In this document: positions 1-6,912 of the stretch, piece by piece
Layout: each line of letters begins with the position of its first letter
How positions within the stretch are numbered: position 1 is the first letter of the stretch
DNA from: Paenibacillus_AA sp045062745
GTDB taxonomy: Bacteria; Bacillota; Bacilli; Paenibacillales; NBRC-103111
Direction: 5' to 3'
Assembly (NCBI RefSeq): GCF_045062745.1
Contig: NZ_JBJGED010000053.1
Location: 1-19,983, forward strand
DNA length: 19,983 nucleotides
Notes under the pieces: model-generated
The model's database searches: none
What the model saw: only the letters and a program-made list of their open reading frames with translations
What the model was told of the DNA's origin: nothing
Translations under genes and position numbers: made by a program

Positions 1-75
1 AACGATCCGCTCGACTTGCATGTATTAGGCACGCCGCCAGCGTTCGTCCTGAGCCAGGATCAAACTCTCCATAAA
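1..75 (-). rRNA. rrs: 16S ribosomal RNA, 5' end only
   Basis: On the minus strand this reads TTTATGGAGAGTTTGATCC followed by TGGCTCAGGACGAACG and GGCGGCGTGCCTAATACATG. These are the universal start of bacterial 16S rRNA, including the 27F primer site. The 5' end is placed at base 75 by analogy with the Bacillus mature end (TTTAT then GGAGAG). The rest of the gene, and presumably 23S and 5S, lies beyond the left edge. The fragment is too short to name a genus. Confidence 0.97.
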
Positions 76-130
76 GGTGAATCTGATTAAAGCTCTAAAA
101 CGTTACTAGCATTTATTACTTGCACGCTCG

Positions 131-152
131 TTGTTCAGTTTTCAAGGAACAA
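131..152 (-). promoter_or_regulatory. rRNA leader boxA-like antitermination element
   Basis: The minus strand carries TTGTTCCTTGAAAACTG followed by AACAA. The GTTC-TTGAAAACT core resembles the boxA antitermination sequence of Bacillus rRNA leaders, which is thought to recruit NusB and S10 so that the untranslated rRNA operon is not terminated early. TTGTTC and GAACAA at its ends can pair into a short hairpin. It lies about 56 bases upstream of the 16S 5' end. Confidence 0.7.
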
Positions 153-197
153 TCCCGTCGTCGTCGGCAGTAGAGCCGTCCGAACAGCGACCTGATT

Positions 198-227
198 AAT
201 ATACCACATTCGCCATCATCGATGCAA
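198..227 (-). promoter_or_regulatory. rRNA operon promoter, proximal
   Basis: Minus strand: -35 TTGCAT (222-227), an 18-base spacer and -10 TATATT (198-203), a good sigma-A match. Transcription would start near 191-192, where the sequence is GG. It is the nearer of two tandem promoters feeding the 16S gene. Its -10 context, GGTATATTAAT, is identical to that of the distal promoter. Confidence 0.75.
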
Positions 228-284
228 GCATTATTTTGTCACTTGCTCAGCCCGGAAAGACAAGCTTTCGAAGCGGCGAGAATT

Positions 285-313
285 AATATACCAAATATCC
301 GAACGCGTTGCAA
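285..313 (-). promoter_or_regulatory. rRNA operon promoter, distal
   Basis: Minus strand: -35 TTGCAA (308-313), a 17-base spacer and -10 TATATT (285-290). The start would be near 277-278 (C then G). Tandem promoters about 87 bases apart are typical of rRNA operons in Bacillales. The AT-rich stretch just upstream (about 318-335, ending near the pbuG terminator) could act as an UP element. Confidence 0.75.
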
Positions 314-353
314 CTGGAATTTTCTCACTTCAACCCGCTCCAAGCGAACCAAC

Positions 354-378
354 AAAAAAAGCCGGTCCGAAGACCGGC
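354..378 (-). terminator. Intrinsic terminator after pbuG
   Basis: Minus strand: a perfect 7-bp stem GCCGGTC/GACCGGC with a TTCG loop, followed by seven T (354-360). It lies 24 bases past the pbuG stop codon and about 40 bases before the distal rRNA promoter, so it separates pbuG transcription from the rRNA operon. Confidence 0.92.
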
Positions 379-401
379 GTTGCCGCGAAAGCTCCGACGC
401 C

Positions 402-1784
402 TTAAGCCGCGCCGAGCCAAATATAACGAGCGATGATGAGTATCGACAACACCCACATGAGCCAGTGAAGCGGCACACGCTTGGAAGCCGTAGTGTTATA
501 AAGGGCCGCCAGCACCGTGTAAGAAACGATACCGAACGAAATCCCGTTCGCAATGCTGTACGTAAACGGCATCAGGACGATGGTCAAAAAGGCCGGGAAT
601 GCTTCGACGAAGTTGCCCCACTCGATTTCTTTGATGCTCGCCATCATAAGCACGCCTACAATAATAAGCGCGGGAGCGGTAGCCGCAGAAGGTACCACCA
701 GTGCCAGAGGAGCAATGAACAACGCGAGCAGGAACAAGACGCCCGTAGTAACGGAAGTAAGACCGGTCCGGCCGCCTTCGGCCACGCCGCTCGTGCTCTC
801 TACATAAGAAGTGATCGTGCTCGTCCCGAGCAAGGCGCCTGCACTGACACCTGCGGCGTCGACCAGCATCGCTTTGCCGATCAGTTTCTCGCCCTTCGCC
901 TTGTCCTTGAGCAGACCGGCGCGGCTCGCCGTACCGACCAGCGTCCCGAACGTATCGAACAGCTCCACGAACGTGAACACGAGGATGATCTCCACGATCC
1001 CGACGCCGAACGCGCCGGCGATATCCAGTTTCCCTACGGCCAAGTTATCGAACGAAGGAAGCCAGCTCGCATCCGACAACCCTTTTACATTCGTCACGCC
1101 CATCGGAATCCCGATCAAAGTAGCCGCCACGATCCCGATCAACAGCGCGCCGCGAACCTTCATCGCCATCAGAATCGCGATAAGGAAGAGGGCGATAATC
1201 GTCAGCAGAGAGTCCTTATTATGAATGAAGTCACCGAGAATAATGTTGAATTGGTTCGTGTTCAGCACAGCACCCTTGGACACGTCCAGCTTATCATCCG
1301 GATTCACGCTGACCATCAAAATGTTGCTAAGCTTGAAGCCGATGATCGTAATAAACAACCCGATACCCACGGTAATCGCCACGCGAAGATTGTTCGGAAC
1401 GGCCGAGAGCAGCAATTGACGAACTTTGGTCACCGTCAGGATGATGAAGATAATCCCGGACAGGAAGACGGCGCCTAAAGCGGTTTGCCAAGTAATGTCC
1501 CCTCCCGAGCTCAGCACGACGGTCATGAAGTAAGCATTGAGCCCCATGCCCGGCGCGAGCGCGATCGGAATATTGACGAAAAATCCCATAGCCAGCGTGA
1601 CGAGTCCTGCACCTACTGCGGTAGCGAAGAAGACGGCTTGATTCGGAATGCCCGCTCCCCCTTCGCCCAGGAACAATGTGTTGACGAACAGGATGTAAGC
1701 CATCGTCATGAATGTGGTCAGACCCGCGATAATCTCGGTTCTAACCGTTGTTCCGTGCTCCCTCAGCTTAAACAAACGATCCAT
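402..1784 (-). CDS. pbuG: NCS2/AzgA-type hypoxanthine-guanine permease
   Basis: A 460-residue integral membrane protein that should import hypoxanthine and guanine by proton symport for purine salvage. The N-terminus has the family pattern (RTEIIAGLTTFMTMAYILFV), followed by APGMGLNAYF near residue 80 and about a dozen hydrophobic segments. GTSTITSYVESTSGVAEGGR near residue 320 is the conserved substrate-site loop of NCS2 AzgA-like carriers. Length fits PbuG of B. subtilis (about 440). The start is set by AGGAGG 11 bases upstream. It sits downstream of guaA, as in B. subtilis, but has its own promoter and a guanine riboswitch, so uptake should fall when guanine is plentiful. A related PbuO-type specificity cannot be excluded. 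Confidence 0.93.
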   Translation of the reverse strand: MDRLFKLREHGTTVRTEIIAGLTTFMTMAYILFVNTLFLGEGGAGIPNQAVFFATAVGAGLVTLAMGFFVNIPIALAPGMGLNAYFMTVVLSSGGDITWQTALGAVFLSGIIFIILTVTKVRQLLLSAVPNNLRVAITVGIGLFITIIGFKLSNILMVSVNPDDKLDVSKGAVLNTNQFNIILGDFIHNKDSLLTIIALFLIAILMAMKVRGALLIGIVAATLIGIPMGVTNVKGLSDASWLPSFDNLAVGKLDIAGAFGVGIVEIILVFTFVELFDTFGTLVGTASRAGLLKDKAKGEKLIGKAMLVDAAGVSAGALLGTSTITSYVESTSGVAEGGRTGLTSVTTGVLFLLALFIAPLALVVPSAATAPALIIVGVLMMASIKEIEWGNFVEAFPAFLTIVLMPFTYSIANGISFGIVSYTVLAALYNTTASKRVPLHWLMWVLSILIIARYIWLGAA

Positions 1785-1879
1785 TTTGACTGTTTCCTCC
1801 TACAAAATAGAGTTGGAAATAACGACGCGCGCCTGTTGCCTGACCGGAATGCTGGCCAAACGGAACGCCTCCGGAACGC

Positions 1880-1926
1880 AAAAAAGCCCGGTTCGGGTTC
1901 CGTCTCACTGCACACCGACCAGGCTT
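1880..1926 (-). terminator. Second terminator in the pbuG leader
   Basis: Minus strand: AAGCCTGGTCGG (1915-1926) can pair with CCGAACCGGGCTT (1884-1896) in a stem of about 12 bp with one bulged A and one G-T pair, followed by T residues (1880-1885). It lies in the pbuG 5' leader, about 95 bases before the start codon and 95 bases after the aptamer. It may be a second riboswitch-controlled terminator or a backup to the one at 1962-1990. The structure is hand-folded. Confidence 0.6.
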
Positions 1927-1961
1927 TCAGGCGAGAGAACGGCCTAAGCGCCCTAGGACTT

Positions 1962-1990
1962 AAAAAAAGCACCTGCACAAGCGCAAGCAC
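1962..1990 (-). terminator. Riboswitch terminator in the pbuG leader
   Basis: Minus strand: GTGCTTGCG and TGCAGGTGC fold into a 9-bp stem (four wobble pairs) around a CTTG loop, directly followed by seven T (1962-1968). It begins 31 bases after the 3' side of aptamer helix P1, the usual place for the expression-platform terminator of a purine riboswitch. The wobble pairs make it weaker than the pbuG terminator. Confidence 0.65.
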
Positions 1991-2020
1991 TAATCCCGGT
2001 TCCAGGGGAGGCGTTCTCTG

Positions 2021-2086
2021 TTCGTAGCCAGATCATTTACGGTGATCTTGTAGAGACTCTCAAGCCGATTCTTGAGAATATACGAA
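2021..2086 (-). promoter_or_regulatory. Purine riboswitch aptamer, guanine class
   Basis: On the minus strand all parts of the aptamer are present. P1 is TTCGTA/TACGAA (2081-2086 with 2021-2026). P2 is TTCTCAAG/CTTGAGAG (2071-2078 with 2057-2064), P3 is AGATCA/TGATCT (2043-2048 with 2030-2035), and the J2/3 core TCTCTAC is intact. The L3 loop CCGTAAA matches known members. The specificity base corresponding to position 74 of the xpt aptamer is C (complement of base 2027), which in known members means guanine or hypoxanthine; adenine riboswitches have U there. It should reduce pbuG expression when guanine is abundant, probably by termination. The aptamer begins about 16 bases after the predicted start of transcription. 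Confidence 0.95.
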
Positions 2087-2108
2087 ACATATGTTGTTAT
2101 TCACCCTT

Positions 2109-2138
2109 ATTCTAAGCCCGATTGTCGAAGCTTGTCAA
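2109..2138 (-). promoter_or_regulatory. pbuG promoter
   Basis: Minus strand: consensus -35 TTGACA (2133-2138), an 18-base spacer and -10 TAGAAT (2109-2114). The start of transcription would be near 2102, giving a leader of about 320 bases that contains the aptamer and both hairpins. Confidence 0.8.
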
Positions 2139-2227
2139 TGCTATTGCCGAACATTACCGAGTAGTATTTGCAAAGACGTTCGGATGTATGCGCATACAGA
2201 GATTGAAAAATATTCCAACGGCATTAG

Positions 2228-2260
2228 AAAAGAGGCCCACCGCAACAGATGAGCCTCTTT
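2228..2260 (-). terminator. Intrinsic terminator after guaA
   Basis: Minus strand: AAAGAGGC (2253-2260) pairs with GCCTCTTT (2229-2236) around a 16-base loop, followed by T-rich TTCTAAT. It lies 14 bases past the guaA stop, so guaA and pbuG are separate transcription units. Confidence 0.85.
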
Positions 2261-2274
2261 CATGTGACAAGCTA

Positions 2275-3813
2275 TTATTCCCACTCGATCGTCGCCGGAG
2301 GCTTCGACGTGATGTCGTACACGATCCGGTTCACGTTCTCGACTTCGTTCACGATCCGATTGGAGATGCGCTCCAGCACTTCATACGGGATTCTAGCCCA
2401 GTCGGCGGTCATCCCATCGATCGAAGTGACGGCGCGCAGGCCGACCGTGTACGAATACGTCCGGCCGTCGCCCATGACACCGACGCTCTTCATATTCGGC
2501 AGCGCCGTGAAGTACTGCCAAATCTCGCGCTGCAGGCCGGCCGCCGCGATCTCCTGATGGAGGATCGCGTCCGATTCCCGAACGATGTGCAGCTTCTCCT
2601 CGGTCACTTCGCCCAATACGCGAATCGCAAGCCCCGGTCCCGGGAACGGTTGGCGCCAGACAATGGCCGCCGGCAGGCCGCACTCCTCGCCCACCTTGCG
2701 CACCTCATCCTTGAACAGCGCTTTGAGCGGTTCGACAAGCTTGAACTTCATGTCTTCCGGCAGGCCGCCAACGTTGTGGTGAGACTTGATCGTCTGAGCG
2801 GTCGCCGTTCCGCTCTCCACAATATCCGTATACAGCGTGCCTTGCGCCAGGAATTCGAAATCGTCAAATTTGCCCGACTCTTCCTCGAAGACACGAATAA
2901 ATTCATTCCCGATGATTTTGCGCTTCTGCTCCGGATCTTCCACGCCCGCCAGCTTGCCCAGGAAGCGCTCGCGTGCGTCAATCTTCACGACCTTCATGTC
3001 GAACTTGCCGACGAAGGTCTCCATGACTCCATCCGCTTCGCCCTTGCGCAGCAAGCCGTGGTCGATGAACATGCAAGTCAGTTGATCGCCGATCGCCTTA
3101 TGCAGCAAGATGGCCACAACCGAAGAATCCACGCCGCCGCTCAGGGCGCACAGCACCTTGCCGCGGCCCACTTGGTCGCGGATATCGCGAATCGTATCCT
3201 CGATAAACGTCTCCATGCTCCACGTGCCTTCGCAGCCGCACACTTCGAACAGGAAGTTGCGGATCAGCTCGTTGCCATATATGGAATGACGCACTTCGGG
3301 ATGGAATTGGACACCGTAGAAATGCTTCTCCGGATGGCTCATCGCCGCGACCGGCGCATGCTCGGTGCTCGCATCCACGACGAATCCGCCCGGCAAGGCC
3401 GAGACATAGTCCCCGTGGCTCATCCAGACGGTCTGCTTGGCATTTAGCCCTTGCACGAGCCGGCTGCTTGGGTTGAAGTCGACATCGGCTTTGCCATACT
3501 CCCGCTTATTCGCCTTCTCGACCTTCCCGCTCAATTGGTGCGCCATCAGCTGCATGCCGTAGCAAATGCCGAGCACCGGGATGCCAAGCTCGTAGATGCC
3601 CGGGTCGACTTGCGGGGAGTTGGGCTCGTACACGCTGGACGGGCCGCCGGAAAACACGATCCCCTTGGGTGAGAGCTCCCGGATCCGCTCGACGGACGTG
3701 TTGTAAGGCAGCAGCTCGCTGTACACCCCCAAGTCCCGGATTCTGCGGGCAATGAGCTGGTTGTATTGACCGCCGAAATCGAGCACCACGATCATTTCAT
3801 TCGGTTTGTTCAA
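2275..3813 (-). CDS. guaA: GMP synthase (glutamine-hydrolysing)
   Basis: A 512-residue cytosolic enzyme that converts XMP to GMP using ATP and glutamine, the last step of de novo GMP synthesis. The N-terminal class I glutamine amidotransferase domain (about residues 7-195) shows DFGGQYNQLI, the nucleophile in GICYGMQ (Cys84), and His171/Glu173 in QFHPE. The synthetase domain starts with the PP-loop SGGVDSS (225-231) and carries WRQPFPGPGLAIRVLG. The C-terminal dimerisation domain ends in RIVYDITSKPPATIEWE, as in full-length GuaA. Start: AAGGAGG precedes the ATG with normal spacing. It has its own promoter and terminator. Its neighbourhood (yebA-like gene upstream, pbuG downstream) matches B. 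subtilis. Confidence 0.98.
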   Translation of the reverse strand: MNKPNEMIVVLDFGGQYNQLIARRIRDLGVYSELLPYNTSVERIRELSPKGIVFSGGPSSVYEPNSPQVDPGIYELGIPVLGICYGMQLMAHQLSGKVEKANKREYGKADVDFNPSSRLVQGLNAKQTVWMSHGDYVSALPGGFVVDASTEHAPVAAMSHPEKHFYGVQFHPEVRHSIYGNELIRNFLFEVCGCEGTWSMETFIEDTIRDIRDQVGRGKVLCALSGGVDSSVVAILLHKAIGDQLTCMFIDHGLLRKGEADGVMETFVGKFDMKVVKIDARERFLGKLAGVEDPEQKRKIIGNEFIRVFEEESGKFDDFEFLAQGTLYTDIVESGTATAQTIKSHHNVGGLPEDMKFKLVEPLKALFKDEVRKVGEECGLPAAIVWRQPFPGPGLAIRVLGEVTEEKLHIVRESDAILHQEIAAAGLQREIWQYFTALPNMKSVGVMGDGRTYSYTVGLRAVTSIDGMTADWARIPYEVLERISNRIVNEVENVNRIVYDITSKPPATIEWE

Positions 3814-3865
3814 GGTAATCCTCCTTAGATTCGCGCGTAGTAAGTCCGCTGAACATTTAACGTCT

Positions 3866-3895
3866 ATTATATAAAATCCGCGGAAAGCGCGTCAA
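3866..3895 (-). promoter_or_regulatory. guaA promoter
   Basis: Minus strand: -35 TTGACG (3890-3895), an 18-base spacer and perfect -10 TATAAT (3866-3871). The 5' leader would be about 45 bases, with no riboswitch visible in it. Confidence 0.8.
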
Positions 3896-3930
3896 GACAA
3901 GCCGTTGGAAGAAAAATTAGGCCGATTGCC

Positions 3931-3952
3931 TCGAATTCGAACCCCTAGGGGT
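3931..3952. repeat. Two back-to-back perfect palindromes upstream of guaA
   Basis: TCGAATTCGA (10-bp palindrome, 3931-3940) is followed without a gap by ACCCCTAGGGGT (12-bp palindrome, 3941-3952). They lie about 36 bases upstream of the guaA -35 box and downstream of the DCC terminator. They could be an operator or chance; there is no T-run to make a terminator. Confidence 0.5.
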
Positions 3953-3979
3953 ATCGTGCCCCAAGTCCGGTCCCGGCAC

Positions 3980-4010
3980 GCAAGAAATCCGGCAGCGGTC
4001 ACTGCCGGAT
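3980..4010 (-). terminator. Terminator after the DCC gene
   Basis: Minus strand: a perfect 9-bp stem ATCCGGCAG/CTGCCGGAT with a TGACCG loop, followed by TTCTTG. It lies four bases past the stop codon. The T-tract is weak, but the stem is strong and well placed to end the envelope operon before the guaA promoter. Confidence 0.75.
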
Positions 4011-4014
4011 CGGG

Positions 4015-4461
4015 TTAGTCCAAAAAGCGCTGCCGGAGCTCGGGCGTCGGCAGCCAGCACGATTCGCGTCGCCCGAACCACCGGTACCGGTGGCGGGCGA
4101 CGAAGCGGTACACCCCGTCCCGGATCGGACGGGGGACCAGGATGAGGGGCGCGGCCAGTCGCGGCCAGCCCCTCAGCTGCCGCGCGATCCGCAGAGCCGC
4201 GGCCGATTGTACGCTGCAGCGGCCCTCCGCGTCGAGCAGCACGAGGGAATCGAGCCGGGACGGATCGATTCCCTTGTGTGCGAGCAGGCGGCGGGCCGCC
4301 TCGGACTGCAAGGCCGCGAAGCGGAAGCGGCCTTCGGGGTCATGGCGGAGGATGAACTGCACTGAGCCGTTGCATAGATTGCACACCCCGTCGAATAAGA
4401 CAACCGGGTGCCCCTCCACTGCAGAGGTCCGCTCACTGGACGTCCGTTGCCCTTCGCTCAT
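4015..4461 (-). CDS. DCC-family thiol-disulfide oxidoreductase (DUF393)
   Basis: A small protein of about 148 residues of the DUF393 family, named for its N-terminal Asp-x-x-Cys-x-x-Cys motif, seen here as DGVCNLCN. The rest fits the family: FILRHDPEGRFRFAALQSE, a charged middle, and YRWFGRRESCWLPTPELRQRFLD at the end. Family members are predicted thioredoxin-fold redox proteins; the substrate is unknown. Two ATGs occur six bases apart. The AGGAGGGG ribosome site touches the first (4467) but is well spaced from the second (4461), so the second is preferred. It lies 21 bases behind the transglutaminase gene and is probably co-transcribed. There is no signal peptide, so it should act in the cytoplasm. 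Confidence 0.85.
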   Translation of the reverse strand: MSEGQRTSSERTSAVEGHPVVLFDGVCNLCNGSVQFILRHDPEGRFRFAALQSEAARRLLAHKGIDPSRLDSLVLLDAEGRCSVQSAAALRIARQLRGWPRLAAPLILVPRPIRDGVYRFVARHRYRWFGRRESCWLPTPELRQRFLD

Positions 4462-4482
4462 CGCCATCCCCTCCTGCCTCCA

Positions 4483-6912
4483 TTATCGCATAGAACCCGG
4501 AGACTTGGAACGGGCGATTCGCGCCCACAGCTCGGCCAGCCGCGCCTTGTCCTCGGTGCTGCGCCGCATCGGACGCTCGGCGTAGCGCGCCGCTTCATAC
4601 AGCCCGGCGAACTGCCGCAGCGCCTCGCGCTGATCCTCGTCCGGCAGCCGGCGCACCGCGGCGTCGACATACTCGCGCACCGTCTGCTCCGGCCGCTTCC
4701 GGCCCACTCGGCGACCGAGCTTCGCCCAGATCGCATCATAGGCTCGCAGCGATCGCCGCTCAGGCTGGCGGACCGCCATGACCGCAGAGCGGAGTCGGGG
4801 CGAGGCGAACCAGAGGAGCGGCGGAACCAAGAGCAGGGCCGCCATCCACAGGACCAGCTGGTTTAGGCCGGACCCATTCTCTCCGGAGAGGAGCTTCTCT
4901 CCGACCGCCTGCTGCAGCTGACCGCCCCAAGCGGCGAGCTGCGCCCCCGTCAAGCTCAGCCAGCTCGCGCCGCCCGGTCCGGCGACCGAATAGCCGGAGA
5001 GCGACGGGCCGGAAACCGCTGCGGTTACCGTCATCGCGTCGCCTCCGACCGGCGGAGCGACGGGATCCAGTCCCGATGCCGGCGTGTCGGAGAAGCCGGG
5101 CGTCGGCTCGAACCGCACCCAGCCTTGTTCGGGCAAATACACTTCGACCCAAGAATGTGCATCGCGATTCGTAACCGTGTAGGTCGCGAGGGTCGCCGAC
5201 GGAATTGCGTTCGAGGTGCTGAGCTCGCCCGGGGCGAACCCTTTGACCCACCGAGCCGGTACGTCCACGCTGCGCAGCAGGACGACCATCGCGGTGGAGA
5301 AATGATCGCAATACCCGACCTGGTCGACGAACAGGAAGTGGTCGACGAAATCTTCGCCCTCGCCTGGCACCGTAGGCTTCTCCAGATTGTAGGCGTACCG
5401 GCTGCGCAAGTACGCTTCGATCGCCTGGGCGCGGCCCGCATCGCTGTCCGCGCCCGCCGTGATCGTGCGCGCCAGCTCGCGCACGCGCTCGGGCAAGGCG
5501 GCCGGCAGCTGCAGGTCGCCGGCCAGGGCCGCGCGCTCCGCCGCCGTCAGCGGGCGGCTCGGCGCGGCCGGCTGCGCCAGGCGGAGCGCGGCGTCCGCCT
5601 GCACCTCTACTGCGAGCCGGTAGTAAGCGACCGGCTCGGAAGCCTGTACGGTCACGCGTCCCGTGGCCGGGTCAACCGCGAGCAGCTCCGGCGCGAGCGA
5701 CTGGCCGGAGCGCGTGACGAGCGCGTCGACTTGCGCGATCGCGCCGCCGGCGAACAGCTGCCGGCCGAGGCTCGGGTCTTCCAGCATGATCTCCTGCTGG
5801 ATCGTCCGGCGCGGCCCGGCACCGAGCGGCTTCGTCGGCAGCGTCGCGGCCGGGGTGACGGACGCCGAGGCTCCTGTCGCGACGCTCCCGCCAGAGCGAC
5901 CGGCGCCGCCGGCGGAGTCGTCCCCGCCGGTCACCCAGCCGCGGCCCGTGTACGTGCTGCGCGACTCGCCACGCCAGTAGGTCGCCTCCTCGGTACGCGC
6001 GGTGAACGCGACGCGGTCGTCCGTCTGCAGCGGTCCGCCTAAGCGGGAATCGTCGCTGCTGTAGCCGGTCCAGGCCGCGAGGCCCGCCGACGGCGGGAGC
6101 GTCTCGCTCGCGAAGCCGCCGTTCGAAGCCGGGAACAGCCGCGACCACGCGCTCTCCACCGCGTTCCACGGAAGCGGCCGCGCTTGCCGAGCTTCATCGC
6201 GCGACAGCCAGAGCCCCGCGCCGATCGCGAGCGTCATGAGGAGCGCCGCGGCCGTCGCCCAGCGCCCGAGCGGCCACGCCCCCGCCCGGAGCCGCAGTGC
6301 GAACTGGCCCGCGACCCGGGACGGCTGATTGACGGCCAGCAGCAGCATGCCGGCGCCGAACGTACGCAGGACGCCGGCCGACGTATTCACGTCCGCCCAT
6401 AACGGCAGGGCGACGAGGTACGCGAGGGTGGCTACGATCAGCCACAGCGCCTGGTGACGCTCCACAACCGTGGAATACAGCACGGTGATGAGCAGCGCCC
6501 AGCCGAGCAGGAACAGCATCGTCCGGTTAGCCGGGCTGATCCCCTCCATACTGAACTGCACGGCGGCGGCCAAATCCTTCATCGTCTCTTGCCCGTAATC
6601 GGCGAGCCAGCCCCACGAGAGGCCTTCGTGCGGATAGAACAGCATCCGGATCACGACGAAGCACGCCGCCAGCTTCAGGATCCAGTTCCATCCGGCCGGG
6701 ATTCGGGCATATTCGAGCAGCACGAAGAAGGCGTATGTAATTAGGAAAGGCTTCAATACATCGATATCCGTGTAAGCGGACATTGCCGCGAGCGGGCGGA
6801 GCCACTCCATAAGCAGTACGTAAAGCAACACGGCGGCGACGCCTTCGCGTCCATAGGCGCGCGGAACCGCCGGAGAAGATGCCGATCCCGGCGTCCGGTT
6901 AGGCGATGCCAT
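4483..6912 (-). CDS. TgpA-like membrane transglutaminase (DUF3488 - transglutaminase core - DUF4129)
   Basis: A protein of 809 residues. The N-terminal third has about seven hydrophobic segments (DUF3488/TgpA_N region). An extracytoplasmic part then carries the transglutaminase core, with candidate nucleophile Cys535 in GYCDHFSTAM and His586 in RDAHSWVEV. The third position, usually Asp, appears as Glu in GWVRFEPTPGF. Another membrane segment (NQLVLWMAALLLVPP) leads to a cytosolic DUF4129 tail. The substrate is unknown; members are thought to act on envelope proteins or peptides. The ATG at 6912 is preferred over an upstream in-frame one because it overlaps the end of the DUF58 gene by 14 bases, implying coupled translation. 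It matches B. subtilis YebA in place and architecture. A Gly/Ser-rich insert precedes the core. Confidence 0.92.
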   Translation of the reverse strand: MASPNRTPGSASSPAVPRAYGREGVAAVLLYVLLMEWLRPLAAMSAYTDIDVLKPFLITYAFFVLLEYARIPAGWNWILKLAACFVVIRMLFYPHEGLSWGWLADYGQETMKDLAAAVQFSMEGISPANRTMLFLLGWALLITVLYSTVVERHQALWLIVATLAYLVALPLWADVNTSAGVLRTFGAGMLLLAVNQPSRVAGQFALRLRAGAWPLGRWATAAALLMTLAIGAGLWLSRDEARQARPLPWNAVESAWSRLFPASNGGFASETLPPSAGLAAWTGYSSDDSRLGGPLQTDDRVAFTARTEEATYWRGESRSTYTGRGWVTGGDDSAGGAGRSGGSVATGASASVTPAATLPTKPLGAGPRRTIQQEIMLEDPSLGRQLFAGGAIAQVDALVTRSGQSLAPELLAVDPATGRVTVQASEPVAYYRLAVEVQADAALRLAQPAAPSRPLTAAERAALAGDLQLPAALPERVRELARTITAGADSDAGRAQAIEAYLRSRYAYNLEKPTVPGEGEDFVDHFLFVDQVGYCDHFSTAMVVLLRSVDVPARWVKGFAPGELSTSNAIPSATLATYTVTNRDAHSWVEVYLPEQGWVRFEPTPGFSDTPASGLDPVAPPVGGDAMTVTAAVSGPSLSGYSVAGPGGASWLSLTGAQLAAWGGQLQQAVGEKLLSGENGSGLNQLVLWMAALLLVPPLLWFASPRLRSAVMAVRQPERRSLRAYDAIWAKLGRRVGRKRPEQTVREYVDAAVRRLPDEDQREALRQFAGLYEAARYAERPMRRSTEDKARLAELWARIARSKSPGSMR

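Noticed and set aside
222..1478. Long plus-strand open frame opposite pbuG (418 codons)
   Set aside because: It is antisense to a clear permease gene, rich in Arg/His/Gln as expected for a shadow of GC-rich coding DNA, and has no ribosome site.
2122..3447. Plus-strand open frame opposite guaA (441 codons)
   Set aside because: Antisense shadow of guaA with no family motifs; it also runs through the guaA terminator.
3931..3945. PurBox upstream of guaA
   Set aside because: The stretch AATTCGAACC lacks one base of the CCGAAC core, and there is no second box at the usual spacing.
5125..6042. Open frames opposite the transglutaminase
   Set aside because: Arg-rich shadow reading of a high-GC gene; the minus-strand frame has domains and continues the operon.
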